Source: Psychroserpens algicola
GTDB lineage: Bacteria > Bacteroidota > Bacteroidia > Flavobacteriales > Flavobacteriaceae
Direction of reading: 5' to 3'
DNA length: 64,000 nucleotides
Assembly: GCF_014526325.1 (NCBI RefSeq)
Contig: NZ_JACNMJ010000007.1
Location: forward strand, 151,531-215,530
Shown: positions 44,729 to 53,916 of the stretch, one piece after another
Layout: each line of letters opens with the position of its first letter
Numbering within the stretch: position 1 is the first letter of the stretch
Notes under the pieces: model-generated
Seen by the model: only the letters and a program-made list of their open reading frames with translations
Told to the model about the DNA's origin: nothing
The model's database searches: none
Position numbers and translations under genes: made by a program

Positions 44729-44851
44729 AACGTATTGTGTATGATTTCGTGCGATAGAAAATCGATAGATTTTCCGTTGCCTCGAAATTATAGATTAAAT
44801 ATAAGAATTAAAAATTGAAGCAATTTTTAAGCATGAATTATACACGCTGTT
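44729..44851 (-). repeat. attC-like site 50 (type D)
   Basis: Type D, nc1-specific. Confidence 0.87.
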
Positions 44852-45239
44852 AGCCACTTTAGGGCAACACGAACCATTGGATGTTAAAAAGAAAACTGAT
44901 TATCACATGCAACCGAATCAGAAATGCTTTGACGAATTTGGCGGATACACCCAAGAACCCTTTACGATCATAAAAAAGTACAGGTCACACTCAAGCATTT
45001 AGGTTGCAACATTGTTTTAAATACAGACACCTTTTTTGGAAAAGAACGATTCATAACGCATCACTAAAATTTGGCAAGTATGTATAAGATTCCGACAAGT
45101 TTGAAAAATACACGAACCACAGAGCGTTTGGTTCTTCAAAAAAGGGTAGAAGGGAAGTTTTTAAATCAAATCCGAAACATTTGTGCTAGAAACTACTTTA
45201 GATAAAACACCAGAATTTTGCTCATGCACTATTGTTGCT
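44852..45239. other. Gene-less cassette, family nc1, copy 8
   Basis: 388 bp; GCGGATACACCC and AAGGGTAGAAGGG variants. Directly below the long attC site 51. Confidence 0.7.
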
Positions 45240-45428
45240 AACGGTCTTGTGTATGAAACGTAGCGTATAAATAAACGCTAACTTTTCGGATTTAGCACGA
45301 GCCGAATTTTTTATTTTTATGTTTATTTTTCTTTTCTAAATATAACCAAATAAAAAATTTGGCGTACTTTGTAAATATACAAAAACCTCTCGGAAAGCCT
45401 ATAATAGCTATGTTTTATACACGTTGTT
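45240..45428 (-). repeat. attC-like site 51 (long, diverged)
   Basis: 189 nt, half again longer than the others. Ends AACG and CGTTGTT and arms GTGTATGAAACGTAGCG and AGCTATGTTTTATACAC are kept. The centre is AT-rich with AATAAACGC, AAAAATTCGGC-like and TTTTTTATTT segments. Confidence 0.82.
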
Positions 45429-45445
45429 GTGCATAGTGCTTTTCA

Positions 45446-45545
45446 CGTTCAGTTTGGTTTTCCGATGTTTCTCATTTAGTTCGGATTGAGCGTTGGCAAG
45501 ACATACTCTTTTGCAATTTTTGGCGTAGCGTTGGCTTGAGCGAAT
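45446..45545 (+). repeat. Flanking direct repeat, left copy
   Basis: TTCAGTTTGG, TTGAGCGTTGGCAAGACA, ACTCTTTT, TAGCGTTGGCTT and a GTGTATGGCTTTT end. The right copy is at 49288-49380 in the same orientation. It lies between attC 51 and the ADP-ribosylglycohydrolase stop. Confidence 0.55.
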
Positions 45546-45563
45546 TGCGAATGTGTATGGCTT

Positions 45564-47099
45564 TTAGCGTTGGACTCTTTTTTCTATTAACTTTATTATT
45601 TCCTTAAATTCCTTTTTATCCGTTTCGTTTAAAGATTCCATAAACTTTTCAATCCGTTCTTTTGATTTATAATCTAAATTAAGTCCATTCCATAAGTTGA
45701 CTTCCTTTTCCAAACTTTCGGTAAATAATTCAGATTTATTTTCGTTTACGATACTCAATAATTTCGCAAATCGACAAAACTGTCCGTTGTCAAATTGAAC
45801 ATCTAAAATCAAATTGTATTTCCCTTTTGTTAAAGTCTTTTGTCTGTCAATTGCTTCAATTCTTCCATCTCCTAAAGTTTCAAGAAAGACTCTTTCGTTA
45901 ATTTCAAAATTGTCATTTTCAATCTCTGAAATAGATTTAGTGCTTTTTTTGTTTATTATCTTATTAAAATCTGCTCGACTTTCGGAAATTTCAAGTAAGC
46001 GAATTGAGATTGCATCAATATAATCAAGGTCTTGAACGTTTTTCCATTTTGAAGGTATAATAGATTGTCCGTGTAAAGCGCCAATTAAGCCACCTGCAAA
46101 TGCAGCAATACTATCTGTGTCAGTTCCAATTGAGTTTACAGCTTGCTCAATTCCTTTTAATGGTTCTTTGGAATATTTACAAGCTAAATAAATACCTGCA
46201 ATTACAGTAGAAGTTCCTGAACCTTTAGTCTCGTTTTTATAACAGCCAAGTTTAGATAACGCATCAAAATCTGATGAATTATTAGTAATTAATTTGTAGG
46301 TTGTTCTTAAATATTCTTGTGTTTCATCGACAATAGATTTGAATAAAATTCTAAAAGGTTCTTTGGTGTTTTTATTCCATTCGGTTTCCCAACTTTTTAG
46401 TTTCGGACTATCTAAAAAGTCAATTGAGAATTTTTGATGAATGTCTTTCCCTAATTCGGTAAGAAAGTTCTTGTAATCAAAATTTTCGGGATTAAATCTC
46501 AAAATAGTGTCCACGGAATATCCATAAAGCATAGCTCCTAAAATCGCTCTTGGGTGTCCGTGGGTTATTATACTGTTACAAAAGATTTCTTCTTTGATTT
46601 TATCTTGCTCTCCAAAATTGGCTAATGCAATTGGCAGTATTCTCATTGCTGCACCATTAGCACCACTTTCTCTATAGTCGATTGTAATTTTACCAGATTT
46701 AAATGTGAAAAAGTTATTATTCCATTTAGCAGATTTTCTTTCTATTTTTCGAGCTGCGTTTTTTATGGTTCTTCCTGCACCTCTTGAATAAAGTAACCAA
46801 TCTGGTAGTTCTTTTTTTGCAAAATATTGTTGGTCGACAAAACCATCTTTGTTGATTGAACGAGCAACTGAAAGTAAGAGTTGAGTATCATCAGAATATG
46901 AACCTGAATTAAGTTTATCGATATAACCGTAAAATCTACCACCAACATTTTTTTCCCAATCGTGAAAAGTATTGATGTAATCAGTTCCAAACTTTTTCTT
47001 CAAAGAACTTTTACTTTTTTCAAATTCAGTCATCCAACCTAAAGCGTCTCCAATTGCTGCAAGTTTTAAACTGCCTTTATATTTTGTTTCTGCTTTCAT
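45564..47099 (-). CDS. ADP-ribosylglycohydrolase (ARH/DraG family)
   Basis: 511 aa. ARH core in ~1-330: KLAAIGDALGWMTEF, SYSDDTQLLLSVA (metal-binding DDT), SGANGAAMRILP, HGHPRAILGA and SIGTDTDSIAAFAGGL (metal-binding DTD). The ~150-residue C-terminal extension is unassigned. It would remove ADP-ribose from macromolecules and so is the natural antitoxin to the neighbouring DarT-like enzyme (inferred). Start ATG overlaps the upstream stop by 4 bp (ATGA). Confidence 0.85.
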   Translation of the reverse strand: MKAETKYKGSLKLAAIGDALGWMTEFEKSKSSLKKKFGTDYINTFHDWEKNVGGRFYGYIDKLNSGSYSDDTQLLLSVARSINKDGFVDQQYFAKKELPDWLLYSRGAGRTIKNAARKIERKSAKWNNNFFTFKSGKITIDYRESGANGAAMRILPIALANFGEQDKIKEEIFCNSIITHGHPRAILGAMLYGYSVDTILRFNPENFDYKNFLTELGKDIHQKFSIDFLDSPKLKSWETEWNKNTKEPFRILFKSIVDETQEYLRTTYKLITNNSSDFDALSKLGCYKNETKGSGTSTVIAGIYLACKYSKEPLKGIEQAVNSIGTDTDSIAAFAGGLIGALHGQSIIPSKWKNVQDLDYIDAISIRLLEISESRADFNKIINKKSTKSISEIENDNFEINERVFLETLGDGRIEAIDRQKTLTKGKYNLILDVQFDNGQFCRFAKLLSIVNENKSELFTESLEKEVNLWNGLNLDYKSKERIEKFMESLNETDKKEFKEIIKLIEKRVQR

Positions 47100-47758
47100 A
47101 GTGTACGAGTTGGTGAAAATATTTCTTTGTCAACTATAAATTTACTTGTATCAAAAGAATACATTGCTCCTTTAGCTGCTGCCAAATTTTCTTCATTTTC
47201 AAAACAAACGGCTAAAATACTGTCGGATGAAATAATATCTCTGACTAATATTTCTGCTTGAACATTCGTTGGATATTTGTTAGCAATATTGCCTCTCGTT
47301 CCAAATGGAATAGGTATGTTTTGTGCAAATAACATTTTAAACTTCTCTAAATCTCCCGTGATTCCAATACCTTTTGCTGCGTTAGAAGCTGCATTAGTTA
47401 CTGAAAATAATGTTTTATCGTCATAGATGTGCTTTGGGTTTATTTTTAAAACACACCAATTTATTGTAAAATCTTCTTTTGTTTTTTGTCTAAACTTTGA
47501 AAACAAAAAGGTGTTAGGGCCAGAAACAGAAAGATTAATATAATTTTTATCATCATAACGCACATCATCAGTAAATTGCACATAATCTAATATGTCAAAT
47601 TGTTCAATATCCAAATTTTCTAATTTGGCTCTACTCATCAACTCGTTATTTTCTAATATGCTGAATAAATTTCGAGTTGGTGTAAAATGAATTAAACAGT
47701 CAATCTTTCTTTTGTCAATTTCTTCTTGAAACTCGGTGTAATTAGGTTTTAAACTCAT
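47096..47758 (-). CDS. DarT-like ADP-ribosyltransferase
   Basis: 220 aa. DarT-family pattern: CLIHFTPTRNLFSILENNEL with the NAD-binding His24, YINLSVSGPNTFLFSKFRQK, and the catalytic-Glu region TNVQAEILVRD (Glu169). Known DarT modifies thymidine in single-stranded DNA; DarG macrodomain is its usual antitoxin. Here an ADP-ribosylglycohydrolase follows instead, translationally coupled by a 4-bp overlap. Family call is from motif, so moderate. Confidence 0.72.
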   Translation of the reverse strand: MSLKPNYTEFQEEIDKRKIDCLIHFTPTRNLFSILENNELMSRAKLENLDIEQFDILDYVQFTDDVRYDDKNYINLSVSGPNTFLFSKFRQKTKEDFTINWCVLKINPKHIYDDKTLFSVTNAASNAAKGIGITGDLEKFKMLFAQNIPIPFGTRGNIANKYPTNVQAEILVRDIISSDSILAVCFENEENLAAAKGAMYSFDTSKFIVDKEIFSPTRTL

Positions 47759-47767
47759 TGAATATTT

Positions 47768-49279
47768 TTAAAAAGGTAAGTCATCATCATACGTATTTCT
47801 TGAAGTATTTTTAGGACTTATATCTTCTAATAAACTTGCCTTTATTTCTTTTAAATATCGTGATGGATTTTCTTTATCACTTGAAAAAAGATAAAGGTTA
47901 TTTCTCGCTCTTGTCATACAAGTGTATAGTAATCTTCGCTCTGTGGAAATATGGAATTCATCATCTGCTTCAATAAATCCTGCTGGAAAAGGGATAATAT
48001 CGTCATTAAGGTCAAGTATAATTACATTGTTAAATTCAAGTCCTTTTACTGATGACATTGTGCAAATTTTAATGCTATCACTTCCATAATTTACGGGAAG
48101 ATTAGATTTTACTAATTCCGTTGAAAATCCATTAGCATCTAAAAATTCTTTAATTTGTTTTACACCATTTGTTGACCTATGAAGAACTACCGTACTTTTA
48201 AGATTTTTGTTGTTTTTTAAAAGTGTGAGTTGGTCGTCAAGATGATTTAATTGTTCATCAAAATCTGAATAGTAGGCTACTTTTGGTTTATCCGTTCCTT
48301 TTCTTGCTGCTTTTACTGTCGTAAATTCAGACTTGTCACTCTCCTTATCTAAAAGCGACAGAGCTGCATTGGCAATAGGTATTGTATTACGATAGTTATT
48401 TTTAAATTCTATGGTTCTACCACCTCTTACGTTAATACCAACTTCACTCCAAACAAAACCACTTTTGAAAATGCGTTGTGCAGCATCTGCAATTATTGAT
48501 AAACTATTTGTTTCAGCACTTACTAATTTTGAAATGGTTAGAATCTGTGCTTTGTTCAAATCTTGTGCTTCATCAATTATTATGTGTGTATATGGTGGAA
48601 CAAAGTTTGGGTCATTTTGAATTTTTTTTAATGCAAGGATTGCATAATCATCAAAATCGACTTTACCTCTGGTTTTTAATTCTTGATTGTATTTTTCATA
48701 AACAATCCAAATAACTTCTTTATCAGTTTTTGTAACACGGTCGGAAGTTCCTCTTCCTGTTCTTGTAGCTTCAAGATACTCTATTTTATTTTTAAAAACT
48801 TTACCTTTCATCCAAGATATTTCCTCTTGAAAAAACTCTGCACTTTTATCTAAAATGTTTGAAGTACTTGAAGATAATCCGTTTATTATGTCCTCAATGA
48901 TTTCAATTTGAGTCCATTGCATTATAGTTTGGTTATATTCAATTCCTGCGAAACGGTAAGCCCAACTGTGAAAATTTATTATTTGGACATTAAGTCCATC
49001 TGCTGTTTTAGGTTTGATTTCGTCACTATCTTTTTGATAACCTCCATTTATAAAAGGTTTGATAGCTGTTATGTATGCTGCAAGAGTTTTATTATAAGTA
49101 AATATTACAATTTTTGTCTCCCTGAAAAGATTAGCTTGTGTCTCAAGCAAATGTTTGGCTCTATAAAGTGCAACTGTGGTTTTTCCGCTTCCTGCAACAC
49201 CTTTTATCTGAATTGGGTTTGTTGGTGGTAAGAATAGTACTTTTTTCTGTTCTCCTTTCAGAGTAATTTTTTTCAGCAT
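47768..49279 (-). CDS. UvrD/Rep-like SF1 helicase
   Basis: 503 aa. Walker A GVAGSGKTTVAL, DEAQDL (motif II), FKNNYRNT, SSVKGLEFNNVIILDL and RRLLYTCMTRARNNLYLF (motif VI). Shorter than UvrD (~720 aa) with reduced 1B/2B domains, like the small helicases paired with defence nucleases. First gene of the three-gene cassette, 9 bp before the DarT-like gene. Confidence 0.83.
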   Translation of the reverse strand: MLKKITLKGEQKKVLFLPPTNPIQIKGVAGSGKTTVALYRAKHLLETQANLFRETKIVIFTYNKTLAAYITAIKPFINGGYQKDSDEIKPKTADGLNVQIINFHSWAYRFAGIEYNQTIMQWTQIEIIEDIINGLSSSTSNILDKSAEFFQEEISWMKGKVFKNKIEYLEATRTGRGTSDRVTKTDKEVIWIVYEKYNQELKTRGKVDFDDYAILALKKIQNDPNFVPPYTHIIIDEAQDLNKAQILTISKLVSAETNSLSIIADAAQRIFKSGFVWSEVGINVRGGRTIEFKNNYRNTIPIANAALSLLDKESDKSEFTTVKAARKGTDKPKVAYYSDFDEQLNHLDDQLTLLKNNKNLKSTVVLHRSTNGVKQIKEFLDANGFSTELVKSNLPVNYGSDSIKICTMSSVKGLEFNNVIILDLNDDIIPFPAGFIEADDEFHISTERRLLYTCMTRARNNLYLFSSDKENPSRYLKEIKASLLEDISPKNTSRNTYDDDLPF

Positions 49280-49287
49280 TTCAATTC

Positions 49288-49380
49288 AGTTTGGTGTTGA
49301 GCGTTGGCAAGAAACAGCTCTTTTATTTTTTTTAGCGTTGGCTTTTCGTGTTGGCAAAAAAATAAATGTGCTGTTTGTGC
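49288..49380 (+). repeat. Flanking direct repeat, right copy
   Basis: TTCAGTTTGG, TTGAGCGTTGGCAAGAAACA, CTCTTTT, TAGCGTTGGCTTTT as in the left copy at 45446, here just before the helicase start. Together the two bracket the three-gene module inside one cassette. Confidence 0.55.
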
Positions 49381-49434
49381 GGCTGGCTTTTTTAGTTCAT
49401 ATGTTCTTTTTTAGCACGATTTTCGCATTATGCA

Positions 49435-49561
49435 CAACGTGTTGTGTATGATTTCGTTGTGTAGGCTAGGACTAAATTAATAAAAGAAAACTGACCAGAG
49501 GAAAATTCCGCAGGAATTTTCCGAGTACACACAAAACAAACAATGAATTATACACGTTGTT
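49435..49561 (-). repeat. attC-like site 52 (type B)
   Basis: Type B; its left flank GCATTATGCACAA pairs with TTGTGCATAGTGC at 45427, closing the long cassette. Confidence 0.88.
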
Positions 49562-49569
49562 GGGTGTAG

Positions 49570-50415
49570 TTATTTTTCGGATAATTTGTTCATTGCTTCT
49601 CTAGCGATTTTTATTTCCGAATTTTCTTCATTAATTTTTCTGATAACAAATTTTAGTAAAGTGTCTATCAATTGAGCTTTTTCTAAGCATTCATCTTCAC
49701 TAAAAGAATGAATTCCTCCTGAAAGTTGAGAATAGAGAACTTTTATTGGATTATTACCAATGCTCTTTAATGTATTTGGTAAATAGTCATTAATTCCTTC
49801 AATTAAATTTGCCATTTGGTGATTTTTAGAATATGTTTCTAATAAATCTTTTATTTGATTCGATTCTGGAAAATCAAGATTTGACAAGTCTTCTATTATT
49901 CTTATTATTTCATTTTCTACAATTCTTCTTAAATAAGAAAACGCTCCTATACCAAAGCTTTGTGAAAGCAGTAATAATGCTTTTTTATAATTTTCTTTAT
50001 CCTCTTTAATGAAATAATTTAATAGATATTTTTCTGGTGTAATTTCGAAAGGTGGATACTGTCCTACTTTTCTTAGATGCAAACCTTCTTCGTCAGCATA
50101 TGTGTTTAATAGAAAGTCGATATGATATTTATTACATCTTTTACAAATCCCTTTATATTGTTGAGTTAATGAGAAAAAATCATCTTTATTTTTCCAATGT
50201 TTTTGACCTCCAGTATTTAAGTGATCTCTAAAAGGCATGTAACCATGATATACTATTAACTCAAAAGTTTCAATACTTTCATCAATTTCACAGAAATATT
50301 GAAAAGTAGATTTGTCAAACTTATTTGCAGAACTAAATCCACTTTCAAGTTTTATTTTACTGTAAATAGGTTTGTTACTTAAAAATTCACCAAGATCTTT
50401 ATCGTTTTTTAGCAT
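49570..50415 (-). CDS. HEPN/DUF4145-like protein with zinc-ribbon-like motif
   Basis: 281 aa, cytosolic. ICKRCNKYHIDFLL is a short metal-binding-like element. SFGIGAFSYLRRIVENEI is the pattern of DUF4145/HEPN-like proteins, with SGGIHSFSEDECLEKA later. No RxxxxH catalytic motif found, so a binding or abortive-infection-like role is only a guess. Confidence 0.6.
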   Translation of the reverse strand: MLKNDKDLGEFLSNKPIYSKIKLESGFSSANKFDKSTFQYFCEIDESIETFELIVYHGYMPFRDHLNTGGQKHWKNKDDFFSLTQQYKGICKRCNKYHIDFLLNTYADEEGLHLRKVGQYPPFEITPEKYLLNYFIKEDKENYKKALLLLSQSFGIGAFSYLRRIVENEIIRIIEDLSNLDFPESNQIKDLLETYSKNHQMANLIEGINDYLPNTLKSIGNNPIKVLYSQLSGGIHSFSEDECLEKAQLIDTLLKFVIRKINEENSEIKIAREAMNKLSEK

Positions 50416-50442
50416 TCTGAATTAGCTTTTTTAATTACACCC

Positions 50443-50565
50443 AACGTCTCTGTGTATGATGTGTTGCGTTGGTTAGCTTAAAGATAATAAACTATCACGA
50501 ACCAGAGGAAAATCCGTAGGATTTTCCGAGTAGGCTAGAAGCAGCAATGCGTTATACACGTTGTT
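50443..50565 (-). repeat. attC-like site 53 (type C variant)
   Basis: Type C-like, CTCTGTGTATGATGTGTTGCG; apical GGAAAATCC-GTA-GGATTTTCC. Confidence 0.87.
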
Positions 50566-50955
50566 ACAAGTTGTAGCTTTTGATTTTAATGACTTTTTTT
50601 GTTGATAAAGAAATACTAAATCCTCCAATTTGAAAGTTTTGGAACTGTTTTATCAAGTAATTCCTTTTTTTAATTCAACATTTGAGTGAGAAATTCCGCA
50701 ACTTGCTCAATTCCGTATGAGTGATTTTCCGCGTATGAGTTGAAAATTCCGCAATGTTTCTAAATTCCGTTTGAGTTGAAATTCCGCAAACTTGCTCAAA
50801 TTCCATTCTATTTTTTCACCTATACTTTGATTGTAATATTCCTAACGAGATTCAATTCAGATTTCGAGTAAGAAATTCCGCGTTTAGTTTGGTGAAAAGA
50901 GGCAGTTTTAAATTCCGTATTGCTTGCGTCTGAGTGAGATTCCGCTATTACTTGT
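50566..50955. other. Gene-less cassette, family nc3, copy 2
   Basis: 390 bp. Same opening and closing as copy 1; many copies of AATTCCGC and TTGCTCAAATTCCG/TTTGAGT units, with different numbers and order. Followed, as copy 1 is, by an nc1 cassette. Confidence 0.6.
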
Positions 50956-51078
50956 AACGTATTGTGTATGATTTCGTGCGATAGAAAATCGATAGATTTT
51001 CCGTTGCCTCGAAATTATAGATTAAATATAAGAATTAAAAATTGAAGCAATTTTTAAGCATGAATTATACACGCTGTT
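50956..51078 (-). repeat. attC-like site 54 (type D)
   Basis: Type D, nc1-specific. Confidence 0.87.
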
Positions 51079-51467
51079 AGCCACTTTAGGGCAACACGAA
51101 CCATTGGATGTTAAAAAGAAAACTGATTATCACATGCAACCGAATCAGAAATGCTTTGACGAATTTAGCAGATACACCCAAGAACTCTTTACGATCATAA
51201 AAAAGTACAGGTCACACTCATGCATTTAGGTTGCAACATTGTTTTAAATACAGACACCTTTTTTGGAAAAGAACGATTCATAACGCATCACTAAAATTTG
51301 GCAAGAATGTATAAGATTCCGACAAGTTTGAAAAATACACGAACCACAGAGCGTTTGGTTCTTCAAAAAAGGATAGAAGGGAAGTTTTTTTAAATCAAAT
51401 CCGAAACATTTGTGCTAGAACTACTTTAGATAAGACACTAGAATTTTGCTCATGCACTATTGTTGCT
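51079..51467. other. Gene-less cassette, family nc1, copy 9
   Basis: 389 bp; AAGAACTCTTTACG and CTAGAACTACTTTAG variants. Confidence 0.7.
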
Positions 51468-51593
51468 AACGGTTTTGTGTATGGCTAGTTGCGTTGGCTA
51501 GAACTAAGTTAGTAAAAGAAACCGAACCAGTAGGAAAATCCGCTAGGATTTTCCGAGTACACACATACCAAGCAATTGGTTATACACGTTGTT
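51468..51593 (-). repeat. attC-like site 55 (type A)
   Basis: Type A; apical GGAAAATCC-GCTA-GGATTTTCC. Confidence 0.88.
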
Positions 51594-51608
51594 GTGCTTT
51601 CGTTATTT

Positions 51609-52334
51609 TTATTTGTTCTTTTTATAATATTCTAAATTTTCAATTAGTTTTTCAATAGCTGGAATAGTTGTTTTAAAATTAGAGGTTAACCGAATAACTC
51701 CACTTTTGAATAGTTCAATTTGTTTAATAAATTCCTCATCTTTTTCGGACACGATTTGCTGTATTTCTGAAGTACTTTTATCTAATGTCAACAGTCGATT
51801 TGTTGTGAGAAATGTCAGTTTAGTATTTAAAGCGTATTCGCTTTGTTTTACAAATGCTGACTTTATTCTTCCAAATTGCCCTCTATAAATTTCATCAATT
51901 TGTTTGTTTAAACTGTCAGGTAATTGCTTCCACAAACCCGAACCAGAGATGGTTGAATAAATTGGAGAGTTTACTTCAAAAAACCATTCATCTTCACCTA
52001 AAAATTTTAATAAGAATTTTAAATTTAAAGTGTCAATTTCGCTAGTGTTTTCCCAATGATTTATTGATATATCGGAATTTTTAATTATTAATTTTCCGAT
52101 TGCCAAATCACTTAAAAATTCTGTTTTCTTAGATTTTAAGTCTGTAATTAAAACGTCAATCAATTCAACTTCTACTATATTCTCTTTCCTCTTTTCGTTC
52201 CAATTATTAATTTGTAGTGCAATTAAAATTCCGATAACTACAAGTATAATTTCACCAATTGCATACTTAAAATACTTTCCAGTTTTTCCTTCTGAAAGTA
52301 AATTTTGTCTAATATTCCTAAAGAATTTTATCAT
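51609..52334 (-). CDS. DUF6090-like membrane-anchored protein (copy 5)
   Basis: 241 aa. Anchor MIKFFRNIRQNLLSEGKTGK; body begins KENIVEVELIDVLITDLKSK. Conserved leader upstream. Confidence 0.8.
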   Translation of the reverse strand: MIKFFRNIRQNLLSEGKTGKYFKYAIGEIILVVIGILIALQINNWNEKRKENIVEVELIDVLITDLKSKKTEFLSDLAIGKLIIKNSDISINHWENTSEIDTLNLKFLLKFLGEDEWFFEVNSPIYSTISGSGLWKQLPDSLNKQIDEIYRGQFGRIKSAFVKQSEYALNTKLTFLTTNRLLTLDKSTSEIQQIVSEKDEEFIKQIELFKSGVIRLTSNFKTTIPAIEKLIENLEYYKKNK

Positions 52335-52362
52335 TGGTTAGCGGTTTCAGATAATGAAGCAC

Positions 52363-52486
52363 AACGTTTGTGTGTATGATTAGTTGCGTGTTTTAAGCAC
52401 TAAAGTTAGTAAATAAACACAGATAGAAAGTCCGCGAGGACTTTCGTAAATTGGCTAAAACCAAGCAATTAATTATACACGGTGTT
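52363..52486 (-). repeat. attC-like site 56 (type F)
   Basis: Type F; stem GAAAGTCC-GCGA-GGACTTTC, a compensated change from GAAAATCC/GGATTTTC. Confidence 0.87.
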
Positions 52487-52497
52487 GCCAACAGTTT

Positions 52498-53160
52498 TTA
52501 TTTCAGTTCGTAATTATAATCAGATTCACTATTCCAAAAATCCGTTATTTTCTTTTCTCCATTTGAGTAATCCAATTCCGCGTTTTTGTTTTTCTTTAGT
52601 AATCCAACTAATTTTTTGTCAGATTTCATTTTTTCCTCAATCGCTGGAATTTGAACAGCAACTTGTGAGTCAGTTAAGCCTCTACTTTTCAAATCGGCTT
52701 TAATTGATTCTATATCTATATTCACGTAATTTTCCATACTTGAAATGATTCCATTTAGCAAATTATTGTCCATAACCATAAAATCAAATTTAACTGGTGT
52801 TTTGTCTAATGGTATTCTTTCGTCAAAATAGTGCTTTAATTCCGTGTTTTGTATCATTTGCTCTTTTGTCAAGTTTACAATTCCATTTGAGTTTGTAGGA
52901 ATAAAACTGTAAGTATAGTAACTCAAAGAGTCAATATAAATATTCAGATGACAGAGAACGTTTTCCATTTTTAAATTGTCTCCATTTTCATCTTTCAATT
53001 GAACACTAATATTATTTGGCAAAATCGGATGCTTTCTATTCTGTAATTCATCTGCGTATTCAGCAAATTTTTCTGGATTATCAATTCCCACAGTGTTTTT
53101 GTTATTCTCTTTGCAAGAGAAAATTGTCATTATGATTAGTATGCAGATTGTTTTTTTCAA
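52498..53160 (-). CDS. Lipoprotein of unknown function
   Basis: 220 aa, start TTG at 53160 (no in-frame ATG precedes the lipobox TIFSC). The mature part has VSVQLKDENGDNLKMENVLC and a C-terminal helical region. Sole gene of cassette 56. No family recognised. Confidence 0.63.
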   Translation of the reverse strand: MKKTICILIIMTIFSCKENNKNTVGIDNPEKFAEYADELQNRKHPILPNNISVQLKDENGDNLKMENVLCHLNIYIDSLSYYTYSFIPTNSNGIVNLTKEQMIQNTELKHYFDERIPLDKTPVKFDFMVMDNNLLNGIISSMENYVNIDIESIKADLKSRGLTDSQVAVQIPAIEEKMKSDKKLVGLLKKNKNAELDYSNGEKKITDFWNSESDYNYELK

Positions 53161-53169
53161 ATTGTTGGC

Positions 53170-53295
53170 AACGTATTTGTGTATGGCTAGTTGCGTTGGC
53201 GATAACTAAGTTAATAAAAGAAACCGAACCATTAGGAAAATCCGCTAGGATTTTCCGAGTACACACAGACCAAGCAATTGGTTATACACGTTGTT
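53170..53295 (-). repeat. attC-like site 57 (type A)
   Basis: Type A; GGCGATAACTAAG variant; apical GGAAAATCC-GCTA-GGATTTTCC. Confidence 0.88.
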
Positions 53296-53307
53296 GTGTG
53301 TAGTTAT

Positions 53308-53751
53308 TTATTCCACTTTTCCGTTTACTCCATTCCAAGTCAGAGTTTCTTTTTCCAATTTTGAAAACTCACGGAACAGTTGTCCAAGTTTGTTCAATTC
53401 CGCTGGTTTGCATTGGATATTAAATTCAGATATGGATTTCTCAATTCCGTCTTCATTATTATTCAATCTAATTCCGACTAAACAGTCACTCGTATGTTTT
53501 ATTAATGAGAACTCACACTTAAAATAGAATGCAAATCTATCTTCAGGTTTTTCCGAACCCAATTCCCATAAATATTTATTCTCGTCTTTAAACGGAAAAT
53601 CTTCAAGAACATCCGCTAACTTTTTAAGTCTATCCGCATTGTCATATATCTCAAGTTGTCCCATGCTTTCTCCATTTGAAGCCTTAAAAATCAAATTAAT
53701 GTGATAAGGTTCTTCATAAGGATTTCGAATTATTTTAATTGATTTTTCCAA
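53308..53751 (-). CDS. Hypothetical protein, immunity-like
   Basis: 147 aa, start TTG at 53751. Soluble and acidic; GQLEIYDNADRLKKLADVLE near the middle. Similar in size and shape to cytosolic immunity proteins; no family recognised. Confidence 0.6.
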   Translation of the reverse strand: MEKSIKIIRNPYEEPYHINLIFKASNGESMGQLEIYDNADRLKKLADVLEDFPFKDENKYLWELGSEKPEDRFAFYFKCEFSLIKHTSDCLVGIRLNNNEDGIEKSISEFNIQCKPAELNKLGQLFREFSKLEKETLTWNGVNGKVE

Positions 53752-53780
53752 TTATCAGTAGGTTTTGTTTAATTACACAC

Positions 53781-53907
53781 AACGTATTTGTGTATGGTTT
53801 CGTTGTGTTGGCTAGGTCTAAATTAGTAAAAGAAAACTGACCAGAGGGAAATTCCGCAGGAATTTTCCGAGTACACACAGAACGAACAATGAATTATACA
53901 CGTTGTT
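53781..53907 (-). repeat. attC-like site 58 (type B)
   Basis: Type B with GGGAAATTCC apex half (one mismatch opened). Confidence 0.87.
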
Positions 53908-53916
53908 AGCCTTTCG

